Shown: positions 16,406 to 23,887 of the stretch, piece after piece
Layout: every line of letters begins with the position of its first letter
How positions within the stretch are numbered: the first letter of the stretch is position 1
NCBI RefSeq assembly: GCF_051857475.1
Contig: NZ_JBPZGZ010000001.1
Coordinates: 558,001-622,000 of the forward strand
From: Pelomonas sp051857475
GTDB taxonomy: Bacteria > Pseudomonadota > Gammaproteobacteria > Burkholderiales > Burkholderiaceae_C
Direction: 5' to 3'
Length of the DNA: 64,000 nt
Notes under the pieces: model-generated
The model's input: the letters and a program-made list of their open reading frames with translations, nothing else
Told to the model about the DNA's origin: nothing
Databases searched by the model: none
Position numbers and translations under genes: made by a program

Positions 16406-16433
16406 CCTGACCCGTTCCTGCAAGGGTCAGGAG
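16406..16433 (+). promoter_or_regulatory. Hairpin covering the ribosome-binding site of the 1,166-residue protein
   Basis: CCTGACCC (16406-16413) can pair perfectly with GGGTCAGG (16424-16431) across a ten-base loop. The distal arm includes three bases of the AGGAG Shine-Dalgarno (16429-16433), and the ATG follows at 16440. Translation may therefore depend on opening of this stem. A TTGACG hexamer at 16373-16378 could be part of a promoter, but no clear -10 follows. Confidence 0.5.
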
Positions 16434-16439
16434 ACATGG

Positions 16440-19400
16440 ATGGCGGATTCCAAGGGCGGCGTGCTGGGCAGTTTTCCGTGGGCCAGCGTGGCTGTGCTGA
16501 TGGCGTTCATCGCCAGCACCCAGCTGGTGCCGCATGCCTTCGACGCATTGCGGCCCGCCGAGAAGGCGCGCGCCCAGGCGCCGCTGGACCCCGACCTGGA
16601 GATCAACGCCCGGCTCTGGGAAGACCCGTTCGCGGCGCTGCGCCGCTACGAGGTGGAGCGGTCCGAGCGTTGCGAGCGCCAGCGCAAGGCCTCGCAGCCG
16701 GTGGACAGCGACTGCGGCAATGTGATGCCCGAGCTGCGTGACCCGCGCAATCTGCTGTCACGCCTGGACGCCGACCAGAACAAGAGCCTCGACGACACGC
16801 TGATCGTGCTGGCCCTGATGCCAGGCGCTGACTTCGTCGGCGCCGAAGAGGCACGGCGGCGCATCCGCTACGCCACGTTGGCCGGCCTGCTGGCTCAGGA
16901 CTATGTGCCCGACAACGCCGAGCGGCTGAGCCTGCTGGAGTTCAAGCTGCTGGACCCGCCCCCGCCCGGCAAGTCCAAACCGGGCCAGAAGGGCGGCGCG
17001 GCAGAGTTCACCTCCGGCGGCGGCTACATGGTGCCCTACGAGCTGTTGTCGCTGCGCCGCGAGAACAGCGATCGCTATGCCCAGGTCGCGCTGCTGTGGG
17101 TGGACGAGACGGCGCTGCCGCTGCGCAAGCTGGACGCGGTGGCCCGGTTGACCGAACAGCTGATGGGCAAGACGGCGCGTGGCCGGGCCCAGGTGCGCTT
17201 TGCCGACGACCACCAGGAGGCGCTGCCGCGCCTGGCCGTCATCGGCCCCTCGTCCACCGACGCCCTGCGTACCGCGCTGCGTGACCTGCGCTGTGCGGCC
17301 GACCTCAACAACGCCGCGGGCATCGCCGGCGGCGGCATCGGCCGCAGCGACGCCGCCCGCTGCGCCCGGCGCGGCGAAGACATCACCGCCGGCAAGGTGC
17401 TGCCCGACGATGTGCTGGACGGCTACCGCCTGCTGGCCCGGGCCGAGTTCTACAACCCCTCGTCGACGGCCCCCGAGCGCATGCTGCCGGAGCTGCAGCA
17501 GTACGCCCGTGACGTGACCCAGGTGGACGATGGCCTGGACGCCTTCCTGACCCAGCACTTCAGCCGCCTGACCGGTGCCAAGGGCAAGCCGACACCCGTG
17601 CACATGGTGCGCACCGTGGGCAGCGATGCCGACCTGATCGAGAACCTGGTCAAGGAGGTGAGGCTGCGCCTGCCGCAGACCAAACGCCGCATCGTCGTCG
17701 TCGCCGAGCGCGACTCCATCTATGCCCAGGCTCTGGTGGAGCAGTTGCGCGACTGCCTGCCGCCGGCCATGCAGGACACGCTGCGGGTCATCTACTTCTT
17801 CCGCGGCATCGACGGCGTGACCACCAAGGAGGCCAGCGCGGCGGCGGCCCTCGCCACGGCCGCGGCCAAGGCGCCGCCGCTGGAGTGGCCGGAAAGCCGC
17901 GACCAGCTCGACTATCTGCGCCGGCTGAGTTCCGAACTCAAGCGCAGCGAGGCCGTGGAAGACAGCCTGCCCATCGGCGCCATCGGCATCTTTGCCAACG
18001 ACGTGCACGACAAGCTGCTGGTGCTGCAGGCCCTGCACGAGACCTTTTCGGATCGCATGTTCTTCACGACGGACATGGACGCGCGCTATCTGCATCCGCG
18101 CACCCAGGCGTTCACGCGCAACCTCGTGGTGGCCAGCAGCCTGCCGCTGTCCTTCTACCCGGCGGGGCCCGGCGAGGCCGACCTGCAGGCCGGCACGCCG
18201 CCGCTGCGCGACATCTACCAGACCAGCACCTATGCCGCCGCCCGCCGCGCCGGCTGCCGCAGCGAGGCCTGCAAGGCCGCCGAGGCCAAGGCCCTGGACG
18301 GGGTGCTGAAGAACACCTCGGTGTACGAGATCGGCCGCTCCGAGAGCGTGCCGCTGGCGGGCTATGCGCTGCTGCAGCGGCCCCACCAGGCGGCGCCCGG
18401 GCGCATCTTCGTCGCGCTGCTGATGGCCACGCTGATCGGCTGCATGCTGTTTGCCTGGCCATCCACACCGTCCATGCGCCAGGCTCGCCGCGTGTTGCTG
18501 GCCGGTGGTGGCGGGGCGCCGCGCGTCATGAACTTCACGGCCATCGCCCTGGTGACCCTGCATGCGGTGCTGCTGTCCTATGCCATGGCCAGCCTCATCG
18601 AGTTCGTGCTGCCGGGCCGCATGAACTTCAGCCATGCGCGGCTGCTGGCGGCTCTGGCGGCCGGTGGTGCGGTGCTGGTAGGTGTCACGGCCTGGAAGGT
18701 CGACGAGAGGCGGCAACTGGTCATCGTGCTGGGTGCGGCCCTGCTCGGCATTGCCGCCACCTGGATGTGGCTGGCCTGGCCGCATGGCGGCTGGTGGCCG
18801 GGCAAGGTGCCTTGCCTGACCTGCGAGCCCACGGCCTGGCTGGAGGGGGTGAGTGCCTGGCCGTCCCACCTCATCCATCTGCTGGCCCTGTTCTCGCTGC
18901 TGTGGACGCTGGATTGGGCCTGGGCCGCCACGCAGGAGCAATTGAAGCGCGACTCCAACTGGCTGAAGCTGCCCCCGCCCGCACCCCACAGCGTGAAGGA
19001 ACTGCTGGGCGGCTGGTTTTCCAACGCCAGCGTGATGTTCTGGAAGCCGGGGGTCGGCCTCAGCTGCGACTTCAAGCAGCTGTGGGTGGAATACAGCGAA
19101 CGCGGTGAGGCGACGCCGCGCCTGATCCGCACGCTGTTCTGGTATGTGCTGACGCTGGCTCTCATGCTGCTGCTGTTCTTCGGCATCAACGACGGCCAGA
19201 TTCCCGAGGTGCCGGCGCGCGGGCGCGAGCACCGCAGCCTGGTGCGGGTGACGCTGTATGCGGCCCTGCTGCTGCTGCCGCTGCTCATCGTCGCGGTGGC
19301 CGATGCAACGGTGCTGCTGACGCGCTTTGTGCGCCACCTGAACGCCGGCCGCAGCTTCTACCCGCCCGAGACCATCGCCCAGTTCGCCAATGCGCTGGGC

Positions 19401-19940
19401 GACGAGCACAAGGGCCTGTGGTCGCAGCGCTTCTGCGCGCGTCCGGAGGAGCGCAACAAGGATGGCAGCGGCTTCACCATGCACACGCTGCTGGACGACT
19501 GGATCGACGTGCAGGTGGTGGCCCTGCGCAGCGCGCCGATTGCGCGCCTGGTCATCGGGCCCTTCGTCGTGCTGGCCCTGCTGGTGGTGGCGCGCAGCCG
19601 GCTGTTCGACAACTGGGCGCTGACACCGGCCATCGCGGTCGGCGTGACCTTCTATGTCGCGGTGCTGATCGGCCTGACCTTCCTGCTCAAGCAGGCCGCC
19701 GAGAACACCCGCCGCCGGGCGCTGGAATCCATGCAGGCCGACCTGCGCTGGATGGCCGGCAGCGGCAAGCCGCTGTCCGATCTGGTGGAGCCCTTCAAGC
19801 GCCTGATCGTCCAGGTCGAGAACGAGCAGCACGGCGCTTTTGCTTCCTTCTTCGACCAGCCCCTGCTCAAGGCGATCCTGGTGCCGCTGGGCGGCGCGGG
19901 CGGGACGCAGCTGTTCGACTACCTGCTGCTCGGCCGTTGA
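16440..19940 (+). CDS. Giant orphan membrane protein with a large periplasmic domain
   Basis: A 1,166-residue protein of no family I recognise. TM1 is at about 13-31, followed by a long soluble region (32-654), then about nine membrane helices at roughly 655-673, 698-724, 734-752, 759-780, 809-829, 898-915, 935-960, 1033-1052 and 1060-1084. The soluble region should be periplasmic. It holds paired cysteines (78/92, 284/308, 606/611). Alternating beta-alpha segments such as LAVIGPSSTDALRTAL (265-280), RRIVVVAERDSIYAQALVEQ (416-435) and GAIGIFANDVHDKLLVLQAL (513-532) resemble a type-1 periplasmic ligand-binding fold, which is inference. The gene stands alone after hslO, with a good AGGAG. The last 74 bases overlap the convergent LysR gene. 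A receptor or ligand-gated membrane function is possible. Confidence 0.85.
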   Translation: MADSKGGVLGSFPWASVAVLMAFIASTQLVPHAFDALRPAEKARAQAPLDPDLEINARLWEDPFAALRRYEVERSERCERQRKASQPVDSDCGNVMPELRDPRNLLSRLDADQNKSLDDTLIVLALMPGADFVGAEEARRRIRYATLAGLLAQDYVPDNAERLSLLEFKLLDPPPPGKSKPGQKGGAAEFTSGGGYMVPYELLSLRRENSDRYAQVALLWVDETALPLRKLDAVARLTEQLMGKTARGRAQVRFADDHQEALPRLAVIGPSSTDALRTALRDLRCAADLNNAAGIAGGGIGRSDAARCARRGEDITAGKVLPDDVLDGYRLLARAEFYNPSSTAPERMLPELQQYARDVTQVDDGLDAFLTQHFSRLTGAKGKPTPVHMVRTVGSDADLIENLVKEVRLRLPQTKRRIVVVAERDSIYAQALVEQLRDCLPPAMQDTLRVIYFFRGIDGVTTKEASAAAALATAAAKAPPLEWPESRDQLDYLRRLSSELKRSEAVEDSLPIGAIGIFANDVHDKLLVLQALHETFSDRMFFTTDMDARYLHPRTQAFTRNLVVASSLPLSFYPAGPGEADLQAGTPPLRDIYQTSTYAAARRAGCRSEACKAAEAKALDGVLKNTSVYEIGRSESVPLAGYALLQRPHQAAPGRIFVALLMATLIGCMLFAWPSTPSMRQARRVLLAGGGGAPRVMNFTAIALVTLHAVLLSYAMASLIEFVLPGRMNFSHARLLAALAAGGAVLVGVTAWKVDERRQLVIVLGAALLGIAATWMWLAWPHGGWWPGKVPCLTCEPTAWLEGVSAWPSHLIHLLALFSLLWTLDWAWAATQEQLKRDSNWLKLPPPAPHSVKELLGGWFSNASVMFWKPGVGLSCDFKQLWVEYSERGEATPRLIRTLFWYVLTLALMLLLFFGINDGQIPEVPARGREHRSLVRVTLYAALLLLPLLIVAVADATVLLTRFVRHLNAGRSFYPPETIAQFANALGDEHKGLWSQRFCARPEERNKDGSGFTMHTLLDDWIDVQVVALRSAPIARLVIGPFVVLALLVVARSRLFDNWALTPAIAVGVTFYVAVLIGLTFLLKQAAENTRRRALESMQADLRWMAGSGKPLSDLVEPFKRLIVQVENEQHGAFASFFDQPLLKAILVPLGGAGGTQLFDYLLLGR

Positions 19941-20853
19941 TGCTGGAGGTGGCCGCCAGGCCCACGACGAAGTCCAGCATGGCCCGCGTCTTGGCCGGCA
20001 TGTGGCTGCGCGAGGGGTGGTAGGCGTAAAGCGGGAAGCGCTCGTCCGACCAATCCGGGAACAGATTGACCAGGGCGCCACTCGCCAGCAATTCGTCCTC
20101 GGCCAGTTCGAACATCTGGGCGATGCCGTAGCCGGCCAGGCAGCTGCTCTGCAGCGTGCCGGCGTCGTTGACCGTCAATGGCCCCTGCACCGGCACAACC
20201 AGCTTGCGGCGGCCTTGATGGAACTCCCAGGGGAAAGGGCGGCCCGTGGCGGGGTCGCGGAACAGGATGCCGCGGTGGCCTCCGGCGAGGTCGCGCGGAT
20301 GGGTGGGCCGGCCGAACTGGCGCAGATAGGCCGGTGAGGCCACCGTCAGCACGCGGGCGTCGAGCAGTTTGCGCGCGACCAGCGACGAGGTCTGCGGGTG
20401 ACCGAAGCGGATGGCGAGGTCGAAGCCGTCGGCCACCAGGTCGCCGAGGTCGTCGCGGGTGCGCAGCTCCAGCTCCAGCTCGGGATGGGCGTCGAGGAAG
20501 GCGCCCAGGCGGGGGCCGAGGATGAGGCGGGAGAAGAAGGGGTCGATGTTGACGCGCAGCTTGCCGCGCACCGCGGCTGCCGAGCCGCTGGCCGTCTCCG
20601 CAGCCTCGGCCAGCTCGCCCAGCAAAGGCAGGACGCGCTCGTAGAAGCGCCGGCCCTCGTCGGTCAGGCGCACGCTGCGCGTGGTGCGGTCGAAGAGGCG
20701 GATGGCCAGGCGCTGCTCCAGGCGCGCGACGGCGCGGCTGACGCCCGACTGCGACATGTCCAGGGCCTCGCCGGCACGGCCGAAGCTGCGGGCGTCGACG
20801 ACGGCCACCATGACGCGAAAACCGTCCAGCAGCTGCGGGGTCAAAGAGTGCAT
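19867..20853 (-). CDS. LysR-family transcriptional regulator
   Basis: A 328-residue regulator with an N-terminal winged helix-turn-helix (FGRAGEALDMSQSGVSRAVA, then RLFDRTTRSVRLTDEG) and a C-terminal substrate-binding-like effector domain. The sequence fits the CrgA/DsdC-like branch, in which the HTH is followed by KLRVNIDPFF. The ATG at 20853 (MHSLTPQLL) is preferred over an upstream one at 20877. It diverges from the NmrA-like gene at 20966, and a perfect eight-base dyad lies between them, so it probably controls that gene and itself. The last 74 bases overlap the end of the 1,166-residue protein on the other strand, and the Arg/Ala-rich tail lies in this overlap. Confidence 0.9.
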   Translation of the reverse strand: MHSLTPQLLDGFRVMVAVVDARSFGRAGEALDMSQSGVSRAVARLEQRLAIRLFDRTTRSVRLTDEGRRFYERVLPLLGELAEAAETASGSAAAVRGKLRVNIDPFFSRLILGPRLGAFLDAHPELELELRTRDDLGDLVADGFDLAIRFGHPQTSSLVARKLLDARVLTVASPAYLRQFGRPTHPRDLAGGHRGILFRDPATGRPFPWEFHQGRRKLVVPVQGPLTVNDAGTLQSSCLAGYGIAQMFELAEDELLASGALVNLFPDWSDERFPLYAYHPSRSHMPAKTRAMLDFVVGLAATSSINGRAAGSRTAASRPRRPAAPGSP

Positions 20854-20866
20854 GGATGCTTGAGCG

Positions 20867-20890
20867 GCATGAATCAAATGACATTCATGC
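20867..20890. promoter_or_regulatory. Perfect dyad, probable LysR operator
   Basis: GCATGAAT (20867-20874) and ATTCATGC (20883-20890) are exact inverted repeats separated by eight bases, in the 112-base gap between the divergent LysR and NmrA-like genes. The position fits an autoregulatory LysR site. It is not a textbook T-N11-A box, so the binding protein is inferred from context only. Confidence 0.6.
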
Positions 20891-20965
20891 TATCGCTTTG
20901 CAGACCGCGAATCCCAAGAATCCATCCCCGAAGCCACCCATGGTGGGCGGCCAAGGAGAACATGG

Positions 20966-21838
20966 ATGTTTGCAATCACGGGAATCACGGGCCAGGTGGG
21001 TCGCCAACTGGCAGGGCGTCTGCTGGCAGCCGGCCTGCCGGTGCGGGCCGTCGTGCGCGATGCCGCCAAGGGCGAAGCCTGGCGGGCGCGCGGTTGTGAG
21101 GTGGCGCTGGCCGAGATGCATGACGCCGCCGGCCTGACCGAAGCCTTTCGCGGTGCCACGGCGGTCTTCGTGCTGCTGCCGCCGGTCTTCGACCCTTCGC
21201 CGGACTTCGACGAAACGCGCCGGCATATCGCGGCACTGGCCGAGGCGCTGTCGGCAGCCCGGCCAGCGCGCGTTGTGGCCCTGTCCACCATCGGCGCGCA
21301 GGCGGCCGAGCCCAATCTGCTGAGCAAGCTGGGCGTGATGGAGGAGGTGCTGGGGGGCCTGGACCTGCCGGTCACCTTCCTGCGTGCGGCGTGGTTCATC
21401 GAGAACCTGGCCTGGGACGTCGCACCCGCGCGTGAAACCGGCCTGATGGCTTCTTATCTGCAGCCGCTGGACAGGCCCGTCGCCATGGTGGCCACTGCCG
21501 ACGTGGCGGAGGCTGCGGCCGAGCTGCTGCAGGACGACTGGGCAGGCCAGCGCGTCGTCGACCTTGAAGGTCCGAGTCGTCTGGCGCCTGTGAACCTGGC
21601 CGCGGCGCTTGCGAGCGCGCTGCGTCGTGATGTTCGCGCCGAGGCCGTGCCGCGCGAGAGCTGGGAGGCCCGCTTTCGCCGCGATGGCATGCGCAACCCC
21701 GGCCCGCGCATGCGCATGCTGGACGGCTTCAACGAAGGCTGGATCGACTTCAATGCGGCCACGTCACGCAAGGGCCGCACGACGCTGGAAGAGGTCGTTC
21801 GCAAGCTGGTGGGCAAGGTGATGGGCGATGTGGCCTGA
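20966..21838 (+). CDS. NmrA-like NAD(P)-binding oxidoreductase
   Basis: A 290-residue atypical short-chain dehydrogenase. The dinucleotide-binding glycine motif is at the N-terminus (ITGITGQVGRQLAGRLL), followed by an acidic/basic strand end (AVVRDAAKG) suggesting NADP preference. Further hallmarks of the NmrA/QOR2-like branch are VFVLLPPVFDPSPDFDETRR, FLRAAWFIENLAWDV and TADVAEAAAELLQD. Such proteins are quinone or azo reductases, or redox sensors. The catalytic Tyr-x3-Lys of classical SDRs is absent, as usual here. It is divergent from a LysR regulator that probably controls it. AAGGAGAAC precedes the ATG. Confidence 0.88.
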   Translation: MFAITGITGQVGRQLAGRLLAAGLPVRAVVRDAAKGEAWRARGCEVALAEMHDAAGLTEAFRGATAVFVLLPPVFDPSPDFDETRRHIAALAEALSAARPARVVALSTIGAQAAEPNLLSKLGVMEEVLGGLDLPVTFLRAAWFIENLAWDVAPARETGLMASYLQPLDRPVAMVATADVAEAAAELLQDDWAGQRVVDLEGPSRLAPVNLAAALASALRRDVRAEAVPRESWEARFRRDGMRNPGPRMRMLDGFNEGWIDFNAATSRKGRTTLEEVVRKLVGKVMGDVA

Positions 21839-21882
21839 CGGCAAATGCAAGCCCTAGGTCGTTGAGGCTGGTGGTTTGCCGT
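21838..21882 (+). terminator. Long-loop stem after the NmrA-like gene
   Basis: ACGGCAAA at 21838-21845 is the exact complement of TTTGCCGT at 21875-21882, beginning at the stop codon. The loop is 29 bases and there is no T-tract, so this could be a weak terminator or chance. Confidence 0.3.
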
Positions 21883-21978
21883 CCCCCGTCCATACGATGG
21901 TGTTTCCGGTCCAGTGGACTAGCTTGTTAGGAGGCGCCCCGGCATCGCCGTCTTCCATGCCGGCCACTGGAGTGAGAC

Positions 21979-22449
21979 ATGACCTCCGACCAACGTTTGC
22001 TAGCCCTCATCGGCCGCCGCCTGCCGGCCATCTTCGACGTCATCCCGCGCGGGCCCCAGGGCCTGTCACTGCAGGACCGCGTCAGCGCGGTGGCGCTGAA
22101 TCCCCAGCCGCTGCCGCCCGGCCCGCCCGAACTGGTCGGTGCCGCGCTGGCGCAGGAGTTCGCCCACATGGCCTTCGTCAGCGACAGGCTGGGACTGGCC
22201 TGGAAGACCATGGCCCAGGACCTGGACGACTGGTGCCCGACGCAGCCGCGCAAGATCAAGTGGCCCATCCACTGGCCGCCGGTGCCCGAGCCCGATCCGC
22301 ATCCCAACTGGTTTGCCGAGCTGCATCTGGGCTTTGCGGCCAAGCTGTCGGCGATCTCGGCCGAGCACGCAGGGACGCCACTGGCCGCGACGCTGGACCG
22401 CGCCGTCAATCGTTCCGTCGACGCGCTGTCGCAGCTTCGCGCCCAGTGA
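21979..22449 (+). CDS. Conserved hypothetical protein with an NPQPLPPG motif
   Basis: A 156-residue soluble protein beginning MTSDQRLLALIGRRLPAIFD. It contains a proline-rich stretch (VALNPQPLPPGPPELVGAAL) and a second Pro/Trp-rich stretch (KIKWPIHWPPVPEPDPHP) between helical parts. I have seen the LNPQPLPP signature in uncharacterised proteins but know of no function. No signal peptide or membrane segment is visible. The gene stands alone, 140 bases after the NmrA-like gene, and is convergent with the nicotinamide riboside kinase gene, whose stop lies six bases away. GGAGTGAGAC precedes the ATG. Confidence 0.65.
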   Translation: MTSDQRLLALIGRRLPAIFDVIPRGPQGLSLQDRVSAVALNPQPLPPGPPELVGAALAQEFAHMAFVSDRLGLAWKTMAQDLDDWCPTQPRKIKWPIHWPPVPEPDPHPNWFAELHLGFAAKLSAISAEHAGTPLAATLDRAVNRSVDALSQLRAQ

Positions 22450-22455
22450 GACGGT

Positions 22456-22983
22456 TCAGCCGCTTCGGGCCCGCAAGGCGTCCACGGCGCGTACGGCCTG
22501 CGCCAGCCGCTCCGCCTGCGCCACGCCGTGGATATCGAGCCAGGGCAAGCCGTGGGCGGTCAGGGCCGAGCGCAGGCGGGCGTCAAAGCGCGCCCGCACC
22601 TCAGGTCCGTCGCGCAGAAAGCCATCGGCCTCCCACGGCAGGTCAGGCGCGCACAGCAGGGTCAGATGGCAGCGGCGCTGGAAGGCGAGGGCGCCATCCA
22701 GCAGTGCGTCGTCATTGAAGTAATGCTGGCTGCACAGGGCGGTGATCAGCGGCGTGGTGTCGCAGATCACCAGCTCGTGCTGCTTCGCCGCGGCCTCGAT
22801 GCGCGCGGCCTGCTCGGCGGCGATATGGGCCTGCTCGTGCTGTTGCGGCGTGCGTCCGTGGGCGGCGCACCATTCGCGCAGGTATTCGGTGACGAGGCCG
22901 GCGTTGAAGTGCCGCGCCAGCGCGGGCGCCAGCGTGGACTTGCCGGTGCATTCCGCACCGAGCAGCGTCACCAGGCGGCTCAA
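22456..22983 (-). CDS. NadR-like ribosylnicotinamide kinase-type ATPase
   Basis: A 175-residue P-loop protein with the Walker A motif GAECTGKST at about residues 9-17. Its style matches the C-terminal kinase domain of NadR (TEYLREWCAAHG, CDTTPLITALCSQHYF). That domain phosphorylates nicotinamide riboside to NMN. There is no N-terminal adenylyltransferase or HTH domain. The start is probably the TTG at 22983, with GGAG seven bases upstream and overlapping the pnuC stop (TTGA); a GTG at 22971 is an alternative. The direct coupling to pnuC strongly supports a role in nicotinamide riboside salvage. A longer frame to 23349 runs through pnuC and is rejected. Confidence 0.85.
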   Translation of the reverse strand: MSRLVTLLGAECTGKSTLAPALARHFNAGLVTEYLREWCAAHGRTPQQHEQAHIAAEQAARIEAAAKQHELVICDTTPLITALCSQHYFNDDALLDGALAFQRRCHLTLLCAPDLPWEADGFLRDGPEVRARFDARLRSALTAHGLPWLDIHGVAQAERLAQAVRAVDALRARSG

Positions 22984-23591
22984 GCTCGTCTCCAGGCGCG
23001 CCAGCCGATGACGCTCATCGGGATGAAGCCGGCGTAGAGGATGACGGTCAGCCAGTAGCCCTTGAGGCCGAACAACACGACGCTGACCGTGTTGACGACG
23101 ATCCAGGTCGGCCAGTTCTCCTCGTACTTGCGGGCCAGAAGCCATTGGCCGAGCAGGCTGGCGACAGTCGGGAAGGCATCCCAGTAGGGCAGGGGGCTGT
23201 CGGTGACCTTGGCCAGGAAGAGGCCAAGCAGGGGCCACGCCGCCAGCGTCAGCAACACGGGCCGCAGCAGCCCATGCAGGCCCAGTCGCCTCACCTTCAG
23301 CACCTCGCCTTCGCGCGTGCGCCCGAAGCGCCATTGCCACCAGCCCCACAGGGCCAGCGCCGCGAACAGCAGCTGCAGCCCGGCCTCACCGTAGAGCTTG
23401 CCATCCAGGAACAGCGCGAAATACATCAGCGAGCTGACCAGGGCGAGCGGCCAGGCCAGCAGATGAACGCGCATATTGCAGACCACCATCCAGACGGCCA
23501 GCACGAACGCGACCAACTCCAGCCAGGAGATCGGGCTGCCGAAAGCTGAAAAGGCCGGCGCCAGCAGCGCCGCCCAAGCAGTGGCGAACAT
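22980..23591 (-). CDS. pnuC: Nicotinamide riboside/mononucleotide transporter PnuC
   Basis: A 203-residue membrane protein with about seven hydrophobic helices. PnuC-family markers are FGSPISWLELVAFVLAVWMV near the start, WGWWQWRFGR in the middle, and NWPTWIVVNTVSVVLFGLKG near the C-terminus. It facilitates uptake of nicotinamide riboside, with metabolic trapping by the kinase encoded next (22456-22983). Its start overlaps the stop of ftsB by one base (TGATG), and its stop overlaps the kinase start. It is therefore in one transcript with eno and ftsB. Confidence 0.93.
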   Translation of the reverse strand: MFATAWAALLAPAFSAFGSPISWLELVAFVLAVWMVVCNMRVHLLAWPLALVSSLMYFALFLDGKLYGEAGLQLLFAALALWGWWQWRFGRTREGEVLKVRRLGLHGLLRPVLLTLAAWPLLGLFLAKVTDSPLPYWDAFPTVASLLGQWLLARKYEENWPTWIVVNTVSVVLFGLKGYWLTVILYAGFIPMSVIGWRAWRRA

Positions 23592-23884
23592 CAGCGTTTG
23601 ATGGACGAGGCCGCCGCTGGAGCCAGCGGCACGAAGACTTCGTCGGACTTGATCATGCCCAGCTCGTAGCGGGCCTTCTCCTCGACCATCTCCAGGCCTT
23701 CGCGCAGATCGCGCAGTTCAGCCTGCAGCTGGGCGTTGCGTGCCCGGGCCTTCTCGTTGTCGGCCTGAGCACGGCTCAGCTCCTCCCGGAGCTGAGCAAC
23801 GTGCGGAATGCTGCCCCGGCCCACCCAGAGCTGGGCTTGGATGGCGATCAGAAAGAGCGCCAGGACCGCGGCAAGAACCTTCAA
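23591..23884 (-). CDS. ftsB: Cell division protein FtsB
   Basis: A 97-residue bitopic membrane protein. A short cytoplasmic N-terminus precedes a single helix (about residues 4-21), then a coiled coil (about 30-72, LREELSRAQADNEKARARNA, LRDLREGLEMVEEKARYELG) and a short tail. This matches FtsB of the FtsQLB divisome complex, and the motif EE(K/R)AR(Y/E)ELGM is typical. It lies three bases after eno on the same strand, the usual arrangement in proteobacteria. The length is slightly below E. coli FtsB (103). Confidence 0.95.
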   Translation of the reverse strand: MKVLAAVLALFLIAIQAQLWVGRGSIPHVAQLREELSRAQADNEKARARNAQLQAELRDLREGLEMVEEKARYELGMIKSDEVFVPLAPAAASSIKR

Positions 23885-23887
23885 GAT

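Noticed and set aside
16758..20081. A 1,107-residue minus-strand frame opposite the giant membrane protein
   Set aside because: Low-complexity Gln/His/Arg/Gly composition, no start signal, and it spans the LysR gene end. It is a GC-skew shadow.
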